A stretch of DNA of 38,639 bases from Siminovitchia acidinfaciens (GTDB lineage: Bacteria > Bacillota > Bacilli > Bacillales > Bacillaceae_C), in contig NZ_QYTV02000017.1 in NCBI RefSeq assembly GCF_003605385.1, forward strand, positions 1 to 38,639. The letters run 5' to 3'. Position 1 is the stretch's first letter, and every line of letters starts with the position of its first letter. The notes under the pieces were generated by a model. The model searched no databases. It had not been told where the DNA came from and saw only the letters and a program-made list of their open reading frames with translations. Below are positions 10,121 through 19,651 of the stretch, piece by piece. The position numbers and the translations under genes were made by a program.

Positions 10121-12325
10121 TTAGACTTTCTTGATTGGAGCGAATTCAGCTAGCAGTCGCTTGATGCCGACAGGACTTGGAAAAGCGATATCGAGTTCGA
10201 CGCTCCCACCGTCGTTTTTAATGCTGACAACAGTTCCTGTGCCCCATTTTTTATGTTCTGCCCTGTCTCCGACTTTCCATTCGGCCTGGTCGGTCTCAGA
10301 AGCAGCCGGACGGAACACAGGCTTTGCAGGGCTAGGCCGGTTTTCCCTGAACCCGAAGGATAGGGTCGGTCGCCGCTCTGCTCCCACCTCTTCCACAAGC
10401 TCATCCGGTATTTCATTGATAAAGCGGGAAACTGGATTCATATTTGTACGCCCGTAGAGGGTCCGCATATGCGCGTTCGTCAAATACAGTTCCTCTTCCG
10501 CTCTTGTGATTCCTACATAGGCAAGGCGGCGTTCTTCCTCCATTTCTTCCTCTTCCATTAAAGAGCGGCTGTGAGGGAAGATGCCTTCTTCCAGTCCGAT
10601 TAAAAATACAACCGGAAACTCAAGTCCTTTTGCAGAGTGCAAGGTCATGAGTGTCACCGCATCGCTGGCTTCGTCCGTTTCATCCAGCTGATCTATATCA
10701 GCAACCAGCGCCAGATCAGTCAAGAATGCGACCAGGCTTTTATCTTCACTGCCGGCTTCAAAGCTCTTTGTTACGGACAAAAATTCCTCAATGTTTTCCA
10801 GACGGCTTTCAGCTTCAAGTGTCTTCTCTGCCTTGAGCATCTCTTTATATCCGGACTTTTCTATGACCTCTTCCACAATCTCTGTCACGGAAAGGTATTC
10901 CTGCATTTGAGAGAAATTATTCATCAACTCATGGAAAGCCGCTGAAGCATTGGCGATTCTAGGGCTGACACCGATAAAATCAATAACATTCAATGCGTCG
11001 AACATCGAGATATCCTGCTCGCCTGCATACGCTGCAATCTTATCGATTGAAGTTGCCCCAATTCCCCGCTTCGGTACGTTGATGATCCGTTGAAGGCTTA
11101 TATCGTCATCAGGATTGGCGATCAGCCTTAAATAGGCAAGCAAATCCTTGATTTCTTTTCTGTCATAGAATTTCGTTCCGCCCACAATGTTGTAGGTTAT
11201 ATTTGATTTCATCAAAACTTCTTCCATGACACGGGATTGGGCGTTTGTACGGTAAAGGATGGCAATATCCGAGCGGTCCCTTTTCCCGCCTTCTGTCAGT
11301 TCCTTTATTTTTCCTGCCACAAACTGCGCTTCGGTTTTCTCCCCATCCGCACGGTAATACATGATATTTTCTCCGTGGTCGTTGTCCGTCCATAAATTTT
11401 TCGGCTTGCGGTTCGAGTTGTTTTGGATGACTTCATTCGCAGCTTCAAGAATTTTTTTGGTTGAACGGTAATTTTGCTCCAATAAAATGACTTTCGCACT
11501 CGGATAATCCTTTTCAAAAGAAAGGATGTTTGCAATATCCGCCCCGCGCCATCTGTAGATCGACTGATCAGAATCCCCGACGACACACAGGTTTTTAAAG
11601 CGCTCGGCAAGCAGCTTGACCAACATATACTGCGCACGGTTTGTATCCTGATACTCATCGACATGGATGTAGTGGAATTTTCTTTGATAATATTCCAGCA
11701 CTTCCGGCACTCTTTCGAACAGTTGGATCGTCACCATGATCAGATCATCGAAATCAAGCGAGTGATTTCGGCGTAAGCGGCGCTGATACTCAGTGTATAC
11801 ATCGCTCACAACTTGAGCATAGTAACCCGCAGCTTCCTTCGCATATTCCTCCGGCGTGATCAGCTCGTTCTTCGCATTGCTGATTGACCCTAGCATCGCT
11901 CTTGGATCGAATTTCTTCGAATCGATATTCTTATCCTTTAAGATACCTTTAATGACGGACAGTTGGTCGGTCGTGTCCAAGATGGAAAAGTTACGGTTGT
12001 AACCCAGCCTGTCGATGTCACGACGCAGCATTCGCACACACATCGAGTGGAATGTTGATATCCATACATCCCGCGCTCCGTCTCCAATGATTTTTCCAAT
12101 CCGGTCCTTCATCTCTCTTGCAGCCTTGTTCGTAAACGTGATTGCAAGAATATTGTATGGATTCACACCTTTTTCCAGCATCAAATAAGCCACACGGTGG
12201 GTCAAAACCCTCGTCTTCCCGCTTCCTGCACCAGCCATGATCAATAACGGGCCTTCCGTAGTTTTGACCGCCTCTTTCTGTTCCTTATTCAAGCCTTCCA
12301 AAAGGTTCCCGGCTAAAAATTGCAC
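10121..12325 (-). CDS. pcrA: ATP-dependent DNA helicase PcrA
   Basis: PcrA is a superfamily 1 (UvrD/Rep-type) 3'-5' helicase needed for repair, for clearing RecA and for plasmid rolling-circle replication. It shows the Walker A motif AGAGSGKT, the DEYQDTN Walker B, the QNYRST motif IV and the [10 protein letters not shown] motif VI. The C-terminal tail ends in a Tudor-like RNA-polymerase-binding segment ([12 protein letters not shown]). The GTG at 12323-12325 is chosen as start because it aligns with the B. subtilis N-terminus (LLxGLN at residue 8) and has GTGGG seven bases upstream. A GTG 12 bases earlier is possible. Length is 734 residues. Confidence 0.96.
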   Translation of the reverse strand: MQFLAGNLLEGLNKEQKEAVKTTEGPLLIMAGAGSGKTRVLTHRVAYLMLEKGVNPYNILAITFTNKAAREMKDRIGKIIGDGARDVWISTFHSMCVRMLRRDIDRLGYNRNFSILDTTDQLSVIKGILKDKNIDSKKFDPRAMLGSISNAKNELITPEEYAKEAAGYYAQVVSDVYTEYQRRLRRNHSLDFDDLIMVTIQLFERVPEVLEYYQRKFHYIHVDEYQDTNRAQYMLVKLLAERFKNLCVVGDSDQSIYRWRGADIANILSFEKDYPSAKVILLEQNYRSTKKILEAANEVIQNNSNRKPKNLWTDNDHGENIMYYRADGEKTEAQFVAGKIKELTEGGKRDRSDIAILYRTNAQSRVMEEVLMKSNITYNIVGGTKFYDRKEIKDLLAYLRLIANPDDDISLQRIINVPKRGIGATSIDKIAAYAGEQDISMFDALNVIDFIGVSPRIANASAAFHELMNNFSQMQEYLSVTEIVEEVIEKSGYKEMLKAEKTLEAESRLENIEEFLSVTKSFEAGSEDKSLVAFLTDLALVADIDQLDETDEASDAVTLMTLHSAKGLEFPVVFLIGLEEGIFPHSRSLMEEEEMEEERRLAYVGITRAEEELYLTNAHMRTLYGRTNMNPVSRFINEIPDELVEEVGAERRPTLSFGFRENRPSPAKPVFRPAASETDQAEWKVGDRAEHKKWGTGTVVSIKNDGGSVELDIAFPSPVGIKRLLAEFAPIKKV

Positions 12326-12373
12326 ATCATCACCCACTTTTCAAGAACGTTTGTTCTTATTATAACAAAACTA

Positions 12374-13063
12374 TTATCTATTTTTAACAGCTCGGACTGT
12401 TTTTAATGCTTCATCAAGGTTTTCATACACAGCATCGCCGACAATAATAACATCCGCATGTTCACCCATTTCCTTTGCCTGGCCGGCAGTGGAAATGCCT
12501 CCCCCGTAAAAAAGAGCTGTTTCTTCAAGTTCTTCTTTTACCGAGCGGACAATGCTCGGATCACCATATGTACCGCTATATTCCAAATAAAAGACCGGCA
12601 TGCGGAACATTTTTTCAGCCATCATTGCATAAGCGATGACATCATCTTCCGTCAAATCCGTGTTGGCATTGGTCAGTTTCGCCGCTTTGCAGTCTTCATT
12701 TAAAATACAGTATCCTTCAACGACAATCTCGTCCCAGTCGATCAATACGCCATATTCTTTAACCGCTTCATGGTGCAGCCCGCTCACCCAGCGGACATCA
12801 CGGCTGTTCAAGACAGACGGGATAAAATATAAATCAAACCCCGGTGTGATGGATTCAATATTGCTAACTTCCAACGCGCACGGCACGGTGTAACGCCTGA
12901 TTCTCGCCATGAGATCGAGCACATTATCCAGTGTAACTCCATCCGATCCGCCAACAATGATGGCATCCGTTCCAGATTCACAGATCTTTTCCAGCGCCTC
13001 GGGCGAAATTTCTTTATTCGGATCCAATTTAAAAGCATGGCGCCATTTCTTGACATCATACAT
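12374..13063 (-). CDS. pcrB: Heptaprenylglyceryl phosphate synthase
   Basis: PcrB joins heptaprenyl diphosphate to sn-glycerol-1-phosphate, giving an archaeal-type ether lipid in Bacillus. It is a TIM barrel of the GGGP-synthase family. Visible motifs are IVGGSDG near the N-terminus, YFIPSVLNS in the middle, YLEYSG and the phosphate-binding FYGGGI loop. The start is ATG at 13061-13063 (MYDVKKW), matching B. subtilis. An upstream ATG at 13081 lies inside the GGAGG ribosome site and is unlikely. The gene leads the pcrB-pcrA-ligA-camS cluster. Confidence 0.93.
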   Translation of the reverse strand: MYDVKKWRHAFKLDPNKEISPEALEKICESGTDAIIVGGSDGVTLDNVLDLMARIRRYTVPCALEVSNIESITPGFDLYFIPSVLNSRDVRWVSGLHHEAVKEYGVLIDWDEIVVEGYCILNEDCKAAKLTNANTDLTEDDVIAYAMMAEKMFRMPVFYLEYSGTYGDPSIVRSVKEELEETALFYGGGISTAGQAKEMGEHADVIIVGDAVYENLDEALKTVRAVKNR

Positions 13064-13099
13064 AAAGCTTGAGTCCTCCATTCTCCAATTCCGTACACT

Positions 13100-13108
13100 A
13101 TTATAACA
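13100..13108 (-). promoter_or_regulatory. Extended -10 promoter candidate for pcrB
   Basis: TGTTATAAT, an extended -10 element, lies about 37 bases upstream of the pcrB ATG. No good -35 is visible 17 bases further up. Confidence 0.4.
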
Positions 13109-13209
13109 TTACAAAGGCCAAACTCCGAGACGAAATATGAAGAAATGATTGGGTGTTGTTATTGTGTAATTTTCGGAAAAAATTATAGTGAATTTTGTAG
13201 ACAAGACAT

Positions 13210-13250
13210 TAAAAAAACCAGCTCAAGTGCTTCACCTGAACTGGTTTTTG
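13210..13250. terminator. Bidirectional intrinsic terminator
   Basis: AACCAG and CTGGTT arms with an inner TCAAGTG/CACCTGA stem are flanked by an A7 run on one side and T5 on the other. On the minus strand it ends the binding-protein gene (stop 40 bases upstream) before pcrB. Confidence 0.88.
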
Positions 13251-13290
13251 TTCGTATATTTATTTTATAAGATTTTCTAGATGTGACCTC

Positions 13291-14097
13291 TTACTCAACA
13301 TCAAAGCCGGTAATTTCTTTCAATTTACCACTCTCTTTAATTTTTTGGATCCCTTCATTTAAAAGATTAAGAACTTCAGAGTTTCCTTTTTTGACCAACA
13401 ATCCATAGTACTCTATTTCCGCACTGTCGTCTTCGATGATTTTAACTCCTGCGTTAGGGTTGTTTTTAAGGTACTCGTCAACAGCTGAGTTATCTCCAAC
13501 AGCTGCGTCAACATTTCCATTCATCAATTCTCCAATGGCGAACGGTAATGTATCAATAGCTGTGATTTTAGTGCTTGTCTTCCCCATGACTTCTTTCAGC
13601 ATGATATGGCCGGTCGAATTGATTTGAACAGAAACCTTCTTATCCTTTAAATCTTGAAATGATTTGATATCCGACCCTTCTTTTACAAGAATGACTTGTT
13701 GTGCGATATAGTATGGATCAGAAAAATCAAAACTTTTCTTACGCTCTTCTGTAATCGTGATGGAAGATACCGCAAAGTCCACTTCGCCATTTTCTACTGC
13801 AGGAAAGAGCGGCTCCCAGCCGATATTTTTAAATTCAACATCAAAGCCCGCTTCATCTGCAATCGCTTCTACAATGTCAATGTCGATTCCGACAATATTT
13901 CCATTACTATCCATATACTCCATTGGTGCCCATGTAGCATCCGTACCGACAATAAGCTTTTTCTTGCCGTCGCCGTCACTTGATTCGCCTCCAGCTGGTG
14001 ATTCAGAGCCTTTTGACCCTCCGCCACAGCCAAATAATAGGACAGTTAGGCTTAATAAGAGAAAACTCAGTGACCATAAGCGTGATACCTTTTTCAA
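13291..14097 (-). CDS. Amino-acid ABC transporter substrate-binding lipoprotein
   Basis: This 268-residue extracellular solute-binding protein is of family 3 (periplasmic binding type 2), which binds polar amino acids for ABC importers. The signal peptide has lipobox LFGC (Cys24), followed by a GGGSKGSES linker. The ligand-binding core starts VGTDATWAPMEY and includes GIDIDIVEAIADE and the hinge region VDFAVSSITITEERKKSFDFSDPYY. No permease or ATPase gene is next to it, so it is an orphan here and must work with a distant transporter or as a sensor. Start is TTG with AGGAGG nine bases upstream. The amino-acid ligand cannot be read from sequence. Confidence 0.9.
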   Translation of the reverse strand: MKKVSRLWSLSFLLLSLTVLLFGCGGGSKGSESPAGGESSDGDGKKKLIVGTDATWAPMEYMDSNGNIVGIDIDIVEAIADEAGFDVEFKNIGWEPLFPAVENGEVDFAVSSITITEERKKSFDFSDPYYIAQQVILVKEGSDIKSFQDLKDKKVSVQINSTGHIMLKEVMGKTSTKITAIDTLPFAIGELMNGNVDAAVGDNSAVDEYLKNNPNAGVKIIEDDSAEIEYYGLLVKKGNSEVLNLLNEGIQKIKESGKLKEITGFDVE

Positions 14098-14171
14098 AAT
14101 GTTTTTCCTCCTTGTTTTTCCGTTTCATCTGAAATCAATTATTTTTTTGCTACTCCTGCTGATTATTACTA

Positions 14172-14199
14172 ATATTAGAGAATTGATAGAGTGAGCCAA
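14172..14199 (-). promoter_or_regulatory. Candidate sigma-A promoter of the binding-protein gene
   Basis: TTGGCT (14194-14199) and TAATAT (14172-14177) are 16 bases apart, about 75 bases upstream of the TTG start. Confidence 0.45.
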
Positions 14200-14283
14200 T
14201 ATAACATTTTGAGGGTTTGACCCCTGAAGGAGATTGCTAGAATACGGGATAATTACGAGCGTTAGTATTCAAAAAGTTTAAGT

Positions 14284-14317
14284 GTAACGCCATCCAAATA
14301 ATAGAGGATGGCGTTAC
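14284..14317 (-). terminator. Terminator after the PLP enzyme gene
   Basis: A perfect 12-bp stem (GTAACGCCATCC / GGATGGCGTTAC) with a 10-base loop lies 15 bases past the stop at 14333. On the minus strand the T tract after it is interrupted (ACTTAAACTTTTT), so termination may be partial. Confidence 0.7.
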
Positions 14318-14332
14318 TTTACTGCTAACCTA

Positions 14333-15520
14333 TTACTTAACAGTTATTTTGTTTTCAATATATTTAAAGGCCTGTTCAAGATCTTCAATTAAATCAGAGG
14401 CATTTTCAATCCCAACAGAGTAGCGGACCAACCCTTCTGGTATGCCCATCGCCTTCCGCTCTTCGAGAGTACATTCCGCATGACTTGTTGTATGAACGGG
14501 ACCGACTGTCGTTTCCACGGCACCCAAATTGGCAGCCAAATGAGCAAAACGCAGGCGTGGCAAAAACTCGTTGACTGCTTCCAGTCCACCTTTTAACGAA
14601 AAGCTTAGCATGCCTCCAAATCCGTTCATCTGCTTTTTCGCCAATTCATGTGAAGGATCGTCTGTCAATCCTGGATAAAATACATCCTCTACGAGCGGCT
14701 GCTTTTTTAAGAAGCTTGCGATTTCCATCGCGTTCTCATTTTGACGTTCAATTCTTATTTGAAGCGTTTTCATTCCGCGGATTAATGAATAAGCGGCATT
14801 CGGGTCCAGCGGGGCTCCATTGATCATGCGATATTCATATATTTGATTTACTAGATTTTTCGGACCGCATATGACTCCGCCAAGAGCGTCTCCATGTCCT
14901 CCCAAATATTTCGTGGCACTATGCACGACTAAGTCAGAGCCTAATTGCAATGGATTTTGATTAATCGGAGTCGCCATTGTATTATCCGTAATCACAATAG
15001 CTCCCACCTGATGTGCGGCTTTAGACAATCTGGCAATATCGATCAGTTTCATCGTTGGATTCGTCGGAGTTTCTAAATATAGAACTTTACAGCCTTTTTT
15101 AATTTCTTTTTCCAGGGCTTCATGATCAGTGGTATCACATAGCGTTACTTCAATACCGAATCTCGGCAAATGATCGATAAATAATTTATTTGTTCCCCCG
15201 TATGTATCCTTTACAGAGACCACCCGATCCCCAGGTGATAATAGAGTAAATAAAGCGTTGCTGATGGCTGCCATACCAGTCGCAAAACTCACAGCCGCTT
15301 CTGCATCTTCAAGCACCCGAACTTTTTCTTCAAAGGCATCGACAGTAGGATTCGTCATCCGGCCATAAATATATCCATCTTCTTTTCCTAAAATGACATC
15401 GGACCATTTATCAACATCGTCATACGCGAATACTACGCTTGAAACGATTGGCACTTGTGTAGCGCCGGCAATTAAGGATTTTTCTTCCCCACCCCATACT
15501 GACTTAGTTGAATGTTTCAT
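14333..15520 (-). CDS. Trans-sulfuration family PLP enzyme (cystathionine gamma-synthase/lyase or methionine gamma-lyase type)
   Basis: This 395-residue enzyme belongs to the Cys/Met metabolism PLP-dependent family. The PLP lysine is Lys204 in SATKYLGGHGD. Tyr and Arg of the YGRMTNPT motif (residues 52-59) bind the cofactor phosphate of the neighbouring subunit, and TGMAAI (81-86) is the phosphate loop. Family members interconvert cysteine, homocysteine and methionine derivatives or split methionine, and sequence alone does not settle which. It lies 25 bases after the Lrp-type regulator and is probably expressed with it. The ribosome site AAGGAG lies in a small hairpin (AGGAG-TGG-CTCCT, 15523-15535), which may damp translation. 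Confidence 0.88.
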   Translation of the reverse strand: MKHSTKSVWGGEEKSLIAGATQVPIVSSVVFAYDDVDKWSDVILGKEDGYIYGRMTNPTVDAFEEKVRVLEDAEAAVSFATGMAAISNALFTLLSPGDRVVSVKDTYGGTNKLFIDHLPRFGIEVTLCDTTDHEALEKEIKKGCKVLYLETPTNPTMKLIDIARLSKAAHQVGAIVITDNTMATPINQNPLQLGSDLVVHSATKYLGGHGDALGGVICGPKNLVNQIYEYRMINGAPLDPNAAYSLIRGMKTLQIRIERQNENAMEIASFLKKQPLVEDVFYPGLTDDPSHELAKKQMNGFGGMLSFSLKGGLEAVNEFLPRLRFAHLAANLGAVETTVGPVHTTSHAECTLEERKAMGIPEGLVRYSVGIENASDLIEDLEQAFKYIENKITVK

Positions 15521-15545
15521 ATAGGAGCCACTCCTTTATAATTTT

Positions 15546-16031
15546 TTAAACTGTTATTGGTAAATTTGTAGTAGACTTTAACTCTTCATACGATATGCTT
15601 GTGTAAATTCCGCTGATACCCGGGAGCGAACTCAATTTTATTGCCACGAAATTTTTCAGATCCTTACTGTTTTTGATTACCGCTTTTATAAAGTAATCAT
15701 ATTCTCCCGTAATTGAGTGACACTCAAGGATTTCAGGCATTTCTAGAATTGCTTTTTGAATCTGTTCGTTTTCCCTCTTTTGATGGGAAGTTGCTTTGAG
15801 AAAAATAAAACATATTAGATCAAATCCCAGCTTCTCTTTGTTGAGCAATGTTACATACTGTTCAATCACCCCTTCTCTTTCCAGGCGTTTAATTCTAGTG
15901 TGCGTTGCCGGAGGAGAGAGATTCACTCTTCTCGCCAGTTCAACGTTGCTGATCGTTGCATCTTTTTGAAGAGTATTCAGTAATTTTCTGTCTATTTCGT
16001 CAAATTCAATTCTTGTTAATGATTCTAACAT
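15546..16031 (-). CDS. Lrp/AsnC-family transcriptional regulator
   Basis: This 161-residue protein has an N-terminal AsnC-type helix-turn-helix (about residues 10-60: DRKLLNTLQKD, then LARRVNLSPPATHTRIKRLE) and a C-terminal RAM ligand-binding domain (about 75-150, with the ITGEYDYFIKA signature). Lrp-family regulators respond to amino acids and often control their own operon. It is the first gene ahead of the PLP enzyme, which is its likely target. The ATG is preceded by AAAGGGTG. An extended -10 lies about 30 bases upstream. Confidence 0.93.
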   Translation of the reverse strand: MLESLTRIEFDEIDRKLLNTLQKDATISNVELARRVNLSPPATHTRIKRLEREGVIEQYVTLLNKEKLGFDLICFIFLKATSHQKRENEQIQKAILEMPEILECHSITGEYDYFIKAVIKNSKDLKNFVAIKLSSLPGISGIYTSISYEELKSTTNLPITV

Positions 16032-16061
16032 ATCATCACCCTTTTCGTACGATTATTTTGA

Positions 16062-16070
16062 ATTATAACA
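16062..16070 (-). promoter_or_regulatory. Extended -10 promoter candidate for the Lrp-type gene
   Basis: TGTTATAAT sits about 30 bases before the ATG in very AT-rich DNA (16050-16130), which could also hold Lrp-type binding sites. The -35 is poor. Confidence 0.4.
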
Positions 16071-16225
16071 ATAAAAGAAAATATATAAAATAATAAAGTT
16101 CATATTGCTTTATTTTCTTCTGTCTGCACTTCCGCCAACTGCATTTCCCTTAATGTATTAAAGAAGGCCAAGAATAGAGCTAACAATAGATACCGGCTAT
16201 TTGACAAATCTTTTTAGAATTTAAA

Positions 16226-16265
16226 AAAGCTGTTCCAGCAGCACTTGTCTGCTTAGAACAGCTTT
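16226..16265 (-). terminator. Terminator of the symporter gene
   Basis: A 10-bp stem (AAAGCTGTTC / GAACAGCTTT) encloses a second AGCAG/CTGCT stem and is followed by TTTAAA on the minus strand, nine bases past the symporter stop. Confidence 0.85.
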
Positions 16266-16273
16266 ATAAATTC

Positions 16274-17866
16274 TTACAAATAGAGCGGCATATAATAGAA
16301 GGTAAAGGTAATAGCCACGATGACTAATCCCGAAATTAAAAGCAGCGCCGGATATTTCTTGGTTTGCTTGATTTCTTTTGGATCCATCTCCTCTTCCGGC
16401 ATGATCATTAATTTTTCCCGATACTCGATTTCCTCTTTTGTCGGCTTGGTCAGCAATGAACCGATAATTAATGCTGCTAAAGAACAGATCCCGCCAAATA
16501 CTGCTGAGTTCAGGTAAACTGGCAAATTCAGCACACCGGCCAATTTTAGGATTTCAGTTGCCAATACACCTGTACATCCGGCAACAATACTCCAAAGTGC
16601 CCCGGTTTTTGTGACCTTTTTCCAAAGCACACTGGCAAACGCAACCGGCCCCCATGAAGCCGCAAATAAAGTAGCAGCAAAAACAGAAATCCAGAAGATG
16701 GCAGGCGGCTGGAACATTGTGATTGTCAAGCTGATTGCAGCTACGACCACCATCATGAGACGGCTAATTTTCAATAACTTTTCATCGGACATTTTCGTGT
16801 TGTGAAGCAAATCTTTGGAAATACTGTTACCGATCAATTGGAGGAACGTAGAGCTGGATGATAGACCAGCAGCCAAAATCCCACTTATAGCAATAACTCC
16901 GATCCAAGTAGGGGCAAGGTTCATTGCTGACCAGATAAATACCCTTTCAGATGGATCAATGTTCGGGTTAATCGTGTTAACCGTTAGCATTGTCATATGC
17001 AGGAACAAATAAATCACTGCAAGAATAATCGTTGAAATGATTGATGAACGAAGAGCTACATGCTCATTTTTAGCCATTAAATAACGGCTTGTTTGCCATG
17101 GACTAACCGCAATAACGAAGCCCCAGACAATTCCAATAATAATCGCCCACAGTAACACATCCGTTGGCGACCCCATATAAGCGCCTTCACCAGTAATTCC
17201 GTGCCATTTTAATAAACCAGGCTTAGACTCCAGTTGGGATGTTTTGATCATCGCTTCAGGCAGTCCGCCTGCAGCCTTTAAAATATAAGGAACAGTCAGG
17301 AATGTAGCGGCAGTAAATACCAAGAACATAATAGTCTCTGTTACCAGTACGCCCTTGGCGCCAGCCGAAAACGTAATTACTGTAAAAACTATAGTAATAA
17401 TAACTAAAGATAAATGATAATTGATTCCGCTGATTTCAGATAACAAAAGTCCTGCACCCTGTGTTACTGCAACTAAATAGGCAGTAATCCCAATAACAAG
17501 TGTGACCGCTGCCACAACTCTCACTTTTTTGGAATTAAAGCGTTGTCCAAAATACTCCGGCAATGTCAGCGCTTTACTTCGCCTTAAAAATCTGCCAAAA
17601 AACATGACTCCTATAATATATCCAGGCAATACAAAAATCGACATGACCAATAAAGGAAGAGCGTACCCTTCATATGAAAATGCGGCATCTCCCATAAATG
17701 CGACGGTACTTAGATAAGAAGCGACCAACGAACCAACAATGAGTAACGTGGATGCATTTCTTCCCGAAACGTAATAATCTTCCACATTTTTTACTCTTTT
17801 AGAAACAATGAGACCTACAGCACTATAAATAATAAATGAAACAATTGCTCCAATCGTATAGATCAT
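16274..17866 (-). CDS. Sodium:solute symporter (SSS family)
   Basis: This 530-residue integral membrane protein has about 13 hydrophobic segments and SSS-family signatures: DYYVSGR near residue 30, then YLSTVAFMGD, LTLPEYFGQRF and AAGLSSSSTFLQLIGNSISKD. Such proteins import sugars, organic acids or amino acids, proline included, with sodium. The C-terminal tail after the last helix pair is charged (KPTKEEIEYREK). It follows a 31-residue membrane peptide by 20 bases and lies downstream of a FAD amine oxidoreductase, which suggests an amino acid, amine or carboxylate substrate. That is inference. Confidence 0.92.
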   Translation of the reverse strand: MIYTIGAIVSFIIYSAVGLIVSKRVKNVEDYYVSGRNASTLLIVGSLVASYLSTVAFMGDAAFSYEGYALPLLVMSIFVLPGYIIGVMFFGRFLRRSKALTLPEYFGQRFNSKKVRVVAAVTLVIGITAYLVAVTQGAGLLLSEISGINYHLSLVIITIVFTVITFSAGAKGVLVTETIMFLVFTAATFLTVPYILKAAGGLPEAMIKTSQLESKPGLLKWHGITGEGAYMGSPTDVLLWAIIIGIVWGFVIAVSPWQTSRYLMAKNEHVALRSSIISTIILAVIYLFLHMTMLTVNTINPNIDPSERVFIWSAMNLAPTWIGVIAISGILAAGLSSSSTFLQLIGNSISKDLLHNTKMSDEKLLKISRLMMVVVAAISLTITMFQPPAIFWISVFAATLFAASWGPVAFASVLWKKVTKTGALWSIVAGCTGVLATEILKLAGVLNLPVYLNSAVFGGICSLAALIIGSLLTKPTKEEIEYREKLMIMPEEEMDPKEIKQTKKYPALLLISGLVIVAITFTFYYMPLYL

Positions 17867-17886
17867 TCAAATACCCCCAATGCGAA

Positions 17887-17982
17887 TTAGTGTTTATAAA
17901 CCTTCTTGATAAAAATCGCTGTCAAAACACCCGACAGTATAATGACACCGCCAAAAAAAATGGTAAAAAGCAGTTCACCCAT
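17887..17982 (-). CDS. Single-span membrane peptide encoded ahead of the symporter
   Basis: A 31-residue frame starts with ATG at 17980-17982 (MGELLFTIFFGG) and ends ...IKKVYKH. It has one hydrophobic span of about 20 residues followed by a basic end. AAAGGGTG lies at good distance upstream of the ATG, and the symporter gene begins 20 bases after the stop with its own GGGGG site. Small subunits of this kind are known for some sodium symporters (for example MetS with MetP), and short accessory peptides accompany SSS genes in Bacillaceae. A role as an accessory subunit is inferred from position and form. Confidence 0.8.
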   Translation of the reverse strand: MGELLFTIFFGGVIILSGVLTAIFIKKVYKH

Positions 17983-18065
17983 CAATTGTTCACCCTTTCA
18001 TTGAAAGTGATTAGGATCCCCCTCCCTTTCGGGAGGGACTTGTATCGTACCGCCCGTCAATGAAC

Positions 18066-18258
18066 AGGCGTCTACGCTTTTCTTTGTCTAGCTTCAGCCG
18101 GCAGGGGCTCGAGGTCGCTTCGGTCAAGCCAATGAAGTCAAAGAACTCACTAGCTTGACCTCCAACGCACAGGATGTGCTAGTGCAAGCGAAGGACAGGA
18201 TGTCGCGTTCTTGAGCCTGCCGGCCCTTGTCGCTCCTAAGCTGCCGGCTTCCGCTTTT
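18066..18258. repeat. Dispersed palindromic intergenic element
   Basis: The element begins CAGGCGTCTACGCTTTTC and ends GGCTTCCGCTTTTC. It contains nested inverted repeats: GCCGGCAGGGGCTC (18097-18110) against GAGCCTGCCGGC (18213-18224), and GGTCAAGC (18122-18129) against GCTTGACC (18153-18160). The GGGGCTCGAGGTCGCTTCGG core resembles intergenic repeats I recall from many Bacillaceae. It separates the FAD oxidoreductase gene from the symporter pair in a 279-base gap. Confidence 0.75.
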
Positions 18259-18261
18259 CTA

Positions 18262-19530
18262 TTAGCCTAGTTTATCCATTAATCTGAAATAAAGATTGGC
18301 TGCATTGACAAGAAATTTCTTGTTTGTATATAAAGGAACTGTTTTCAATGGTGTATTTTCAAATGTGCTATTGATCCGTTCTTCATTCAAAATGCACTGC
18401 GAAAGCAGCTTTCCATGGAGTGTTGATTGTGATGCACCATGACCTGTATACCCGACGGAATAATAAGCACCTTGAGAGGTTCTTCCAATGACCGGGAATT
18501 TATCAACAGTCGCACCAATGATTCCACCCCAGAAATAATCGATGGATACCCCTTTCAACTGAGGGAAGACAGAAGTTAACAGCATGTACAATTCATCTTT
18601 GAACGCCTGCCTCGCAGGATATCCGATACCTGATCCGCCAAAGATGATCCTTTGATCAGGAGTCCTTCGGAAATAATTCACAAGATTGATTGTATCGTAT
18701 AGATTTCTGTCATTCGGGATCAATGTCTCTAACGTTTCTTGATCCAACGGTTCTGTTGCTATGATGAAGCTGGCAAGAGGAAAAACTCCCTTATGCAGCT
18801 CGGGCGTTATTTTTTCAGAATAGCCGTCCGTAGCGAATATTAATTCTTTAGCTGTCACGATCCCGTTTTCTGTTGTAACTGTAAAAGTGTTTCCATTTTT
18901 TTGAATGTCAATCGCTTTTGTTTGTTCGTAGATTTCAGCTCCCAAGTCATGGACAACCTCGGCAAGACCGCGCACATAATCCAATGGTTGGAATTGGTAG
19001 CTCAATGGGTCCATAAGGCCCACTTTATAATAATCAGTATTGATTTCCTCTTGAAGAGCCGCCCCTGTCAACACTTTTACGTCGCGCCCAAAATGTTTAG
19101 CGATCAACTCTTTTGAGCGTTCAAAACCTTCTTGTTTTTTACTGTTTTTGGATAATGCGACATGGCCAGACATCCTGACTGCGCAGTCAATTTGATGCTT
19201 TTTAGCAATCTCTTCTACGGCCTTGTTGCAGTCAAGGGCGTATTGGTCCAGCCTTTTAGCCTTATCCACTCCCCATCTTTTGATCGTTTCAGCTGCTGAA
19301 AGTTTATATCCTGTATTCATCATCCCGCCATTCCGGCCACTGGCTCCCCAGCCGATTGTATGCTGTTCAAGGACAACCGTATGGACGCCTTTATTCTGAA
19401 GGTAATAGGATGATGCAATTCCTGTAAAACCACCGCCGATAATGACAACATCGGCCGTAATATGCTCCTGCAAAAGCGGATAAGTTCTCTTATATTTTGA
19501 TGTTGCTTCCCATAATGTAGCCGTTTCCAC
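18262..19530 (-). CDS. FAD-dependent amine/amino-acid oxidoreductase (DAO / PuuB type)
   Basis: This 422-residue protein belongs to the DAO superfamily, closest in pattern to gamma-glutamylputrescine oxidoreductase. Such enzymes oxidise a secondary or primary amine with FAD, often giving an aldehyde or keto acid, ammonia and H2O2. The N-terminal Rossmann motif is VIIGGGFTGIASSYYL, followed by the family GASGRNGG motif. The C-terminal FAD contact is GYTGHGASQS. No signal peptide is seen. The start is GTG at 19528-19530, eight bases after GGGAG; two upstream GTG codons lie too close to or before this site. It is divergent from the MerR-type regulator, and the symporter pair follows downstream. 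Confidence 0.88.
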   Translation of the reverse strand: METATLWEATSKYKRTYPLLQEHITADVVIIGGGFTGIASSYYLQNKGVHTVVLEQHTIGWGASGRNGGMMNTGYKLSAAETIKRWGVDKAKRLDQYALDCNKAVEEIAKKHQIDCAVRMSGHVALSKNSKKQEGFERSKELIAKHFGRDVKVLTGAALQEEINTDYYKVGLMDPLSYQFQPLDYVRGLAEVVHDLGAEIYEQTKAIDIQKNGNTFTVTTENGIVTAKELIFATDGYSEKITPELHKGVFPLASFIIATEPLDQETLETLIPNDRNLYDTINLVNYFRRTPDQRIIFGGSGIGYPARQAFKDELYMLLTSVFPQLKGVSIDYFWGGIIGATVDKFPVIGRTSQGAYYSVGYTGHGASQSTLHGKLLSQCILNEERINSTFENTPLKTVPLYTNKKFLVNAANLYFRLMDKLG

Positions 19531-19615
19531 TTCCACATCTCCCTTCACAATATAGACATATATTAATTGGTAGAGTTAACTGCAGTACAATAGCTAATTT
19601 CGACATTTTTTTTAC

Positions 19616-19641
19616 AAACCATTGAGTATACTCCATGGTTT
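19616..19641. promoter_or_regulatory. 26-bp palindromic operator candidate
   Basis: AAACCAT and ATGGTTT flank a GAGTATACTC centre. The 26 bases equal their own reverse complement except for one pair of positions. The site lies in the 141-base divergent region and overlaps the -35 of the MerR-type gene, so it is the likely binding site of that regulator. Confidence 0.7.
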
Positions 19642-19651
19642 ACTTTATAAT
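19622..19651 (+). promoter_or_regulatory. Promoter of the MerR-type gene
   Basis: TTGAGT (19622-19627) and a perfect TATAAT (19646-19651) are 18 bases apart. The -35 lies inside the palindrome at 19616-19641, which suggests autoregulation. A GGGGG ribosome site precedes the ATG at 19672. Confidence 0.65.

Noticed and set aside
12326-12337. Upstream GTG start for pcrA
   Set aside because: It lies within the likely ribosome site, and the downstream GTG aligns exactly with the B. subtilis PcrA N-terminus.
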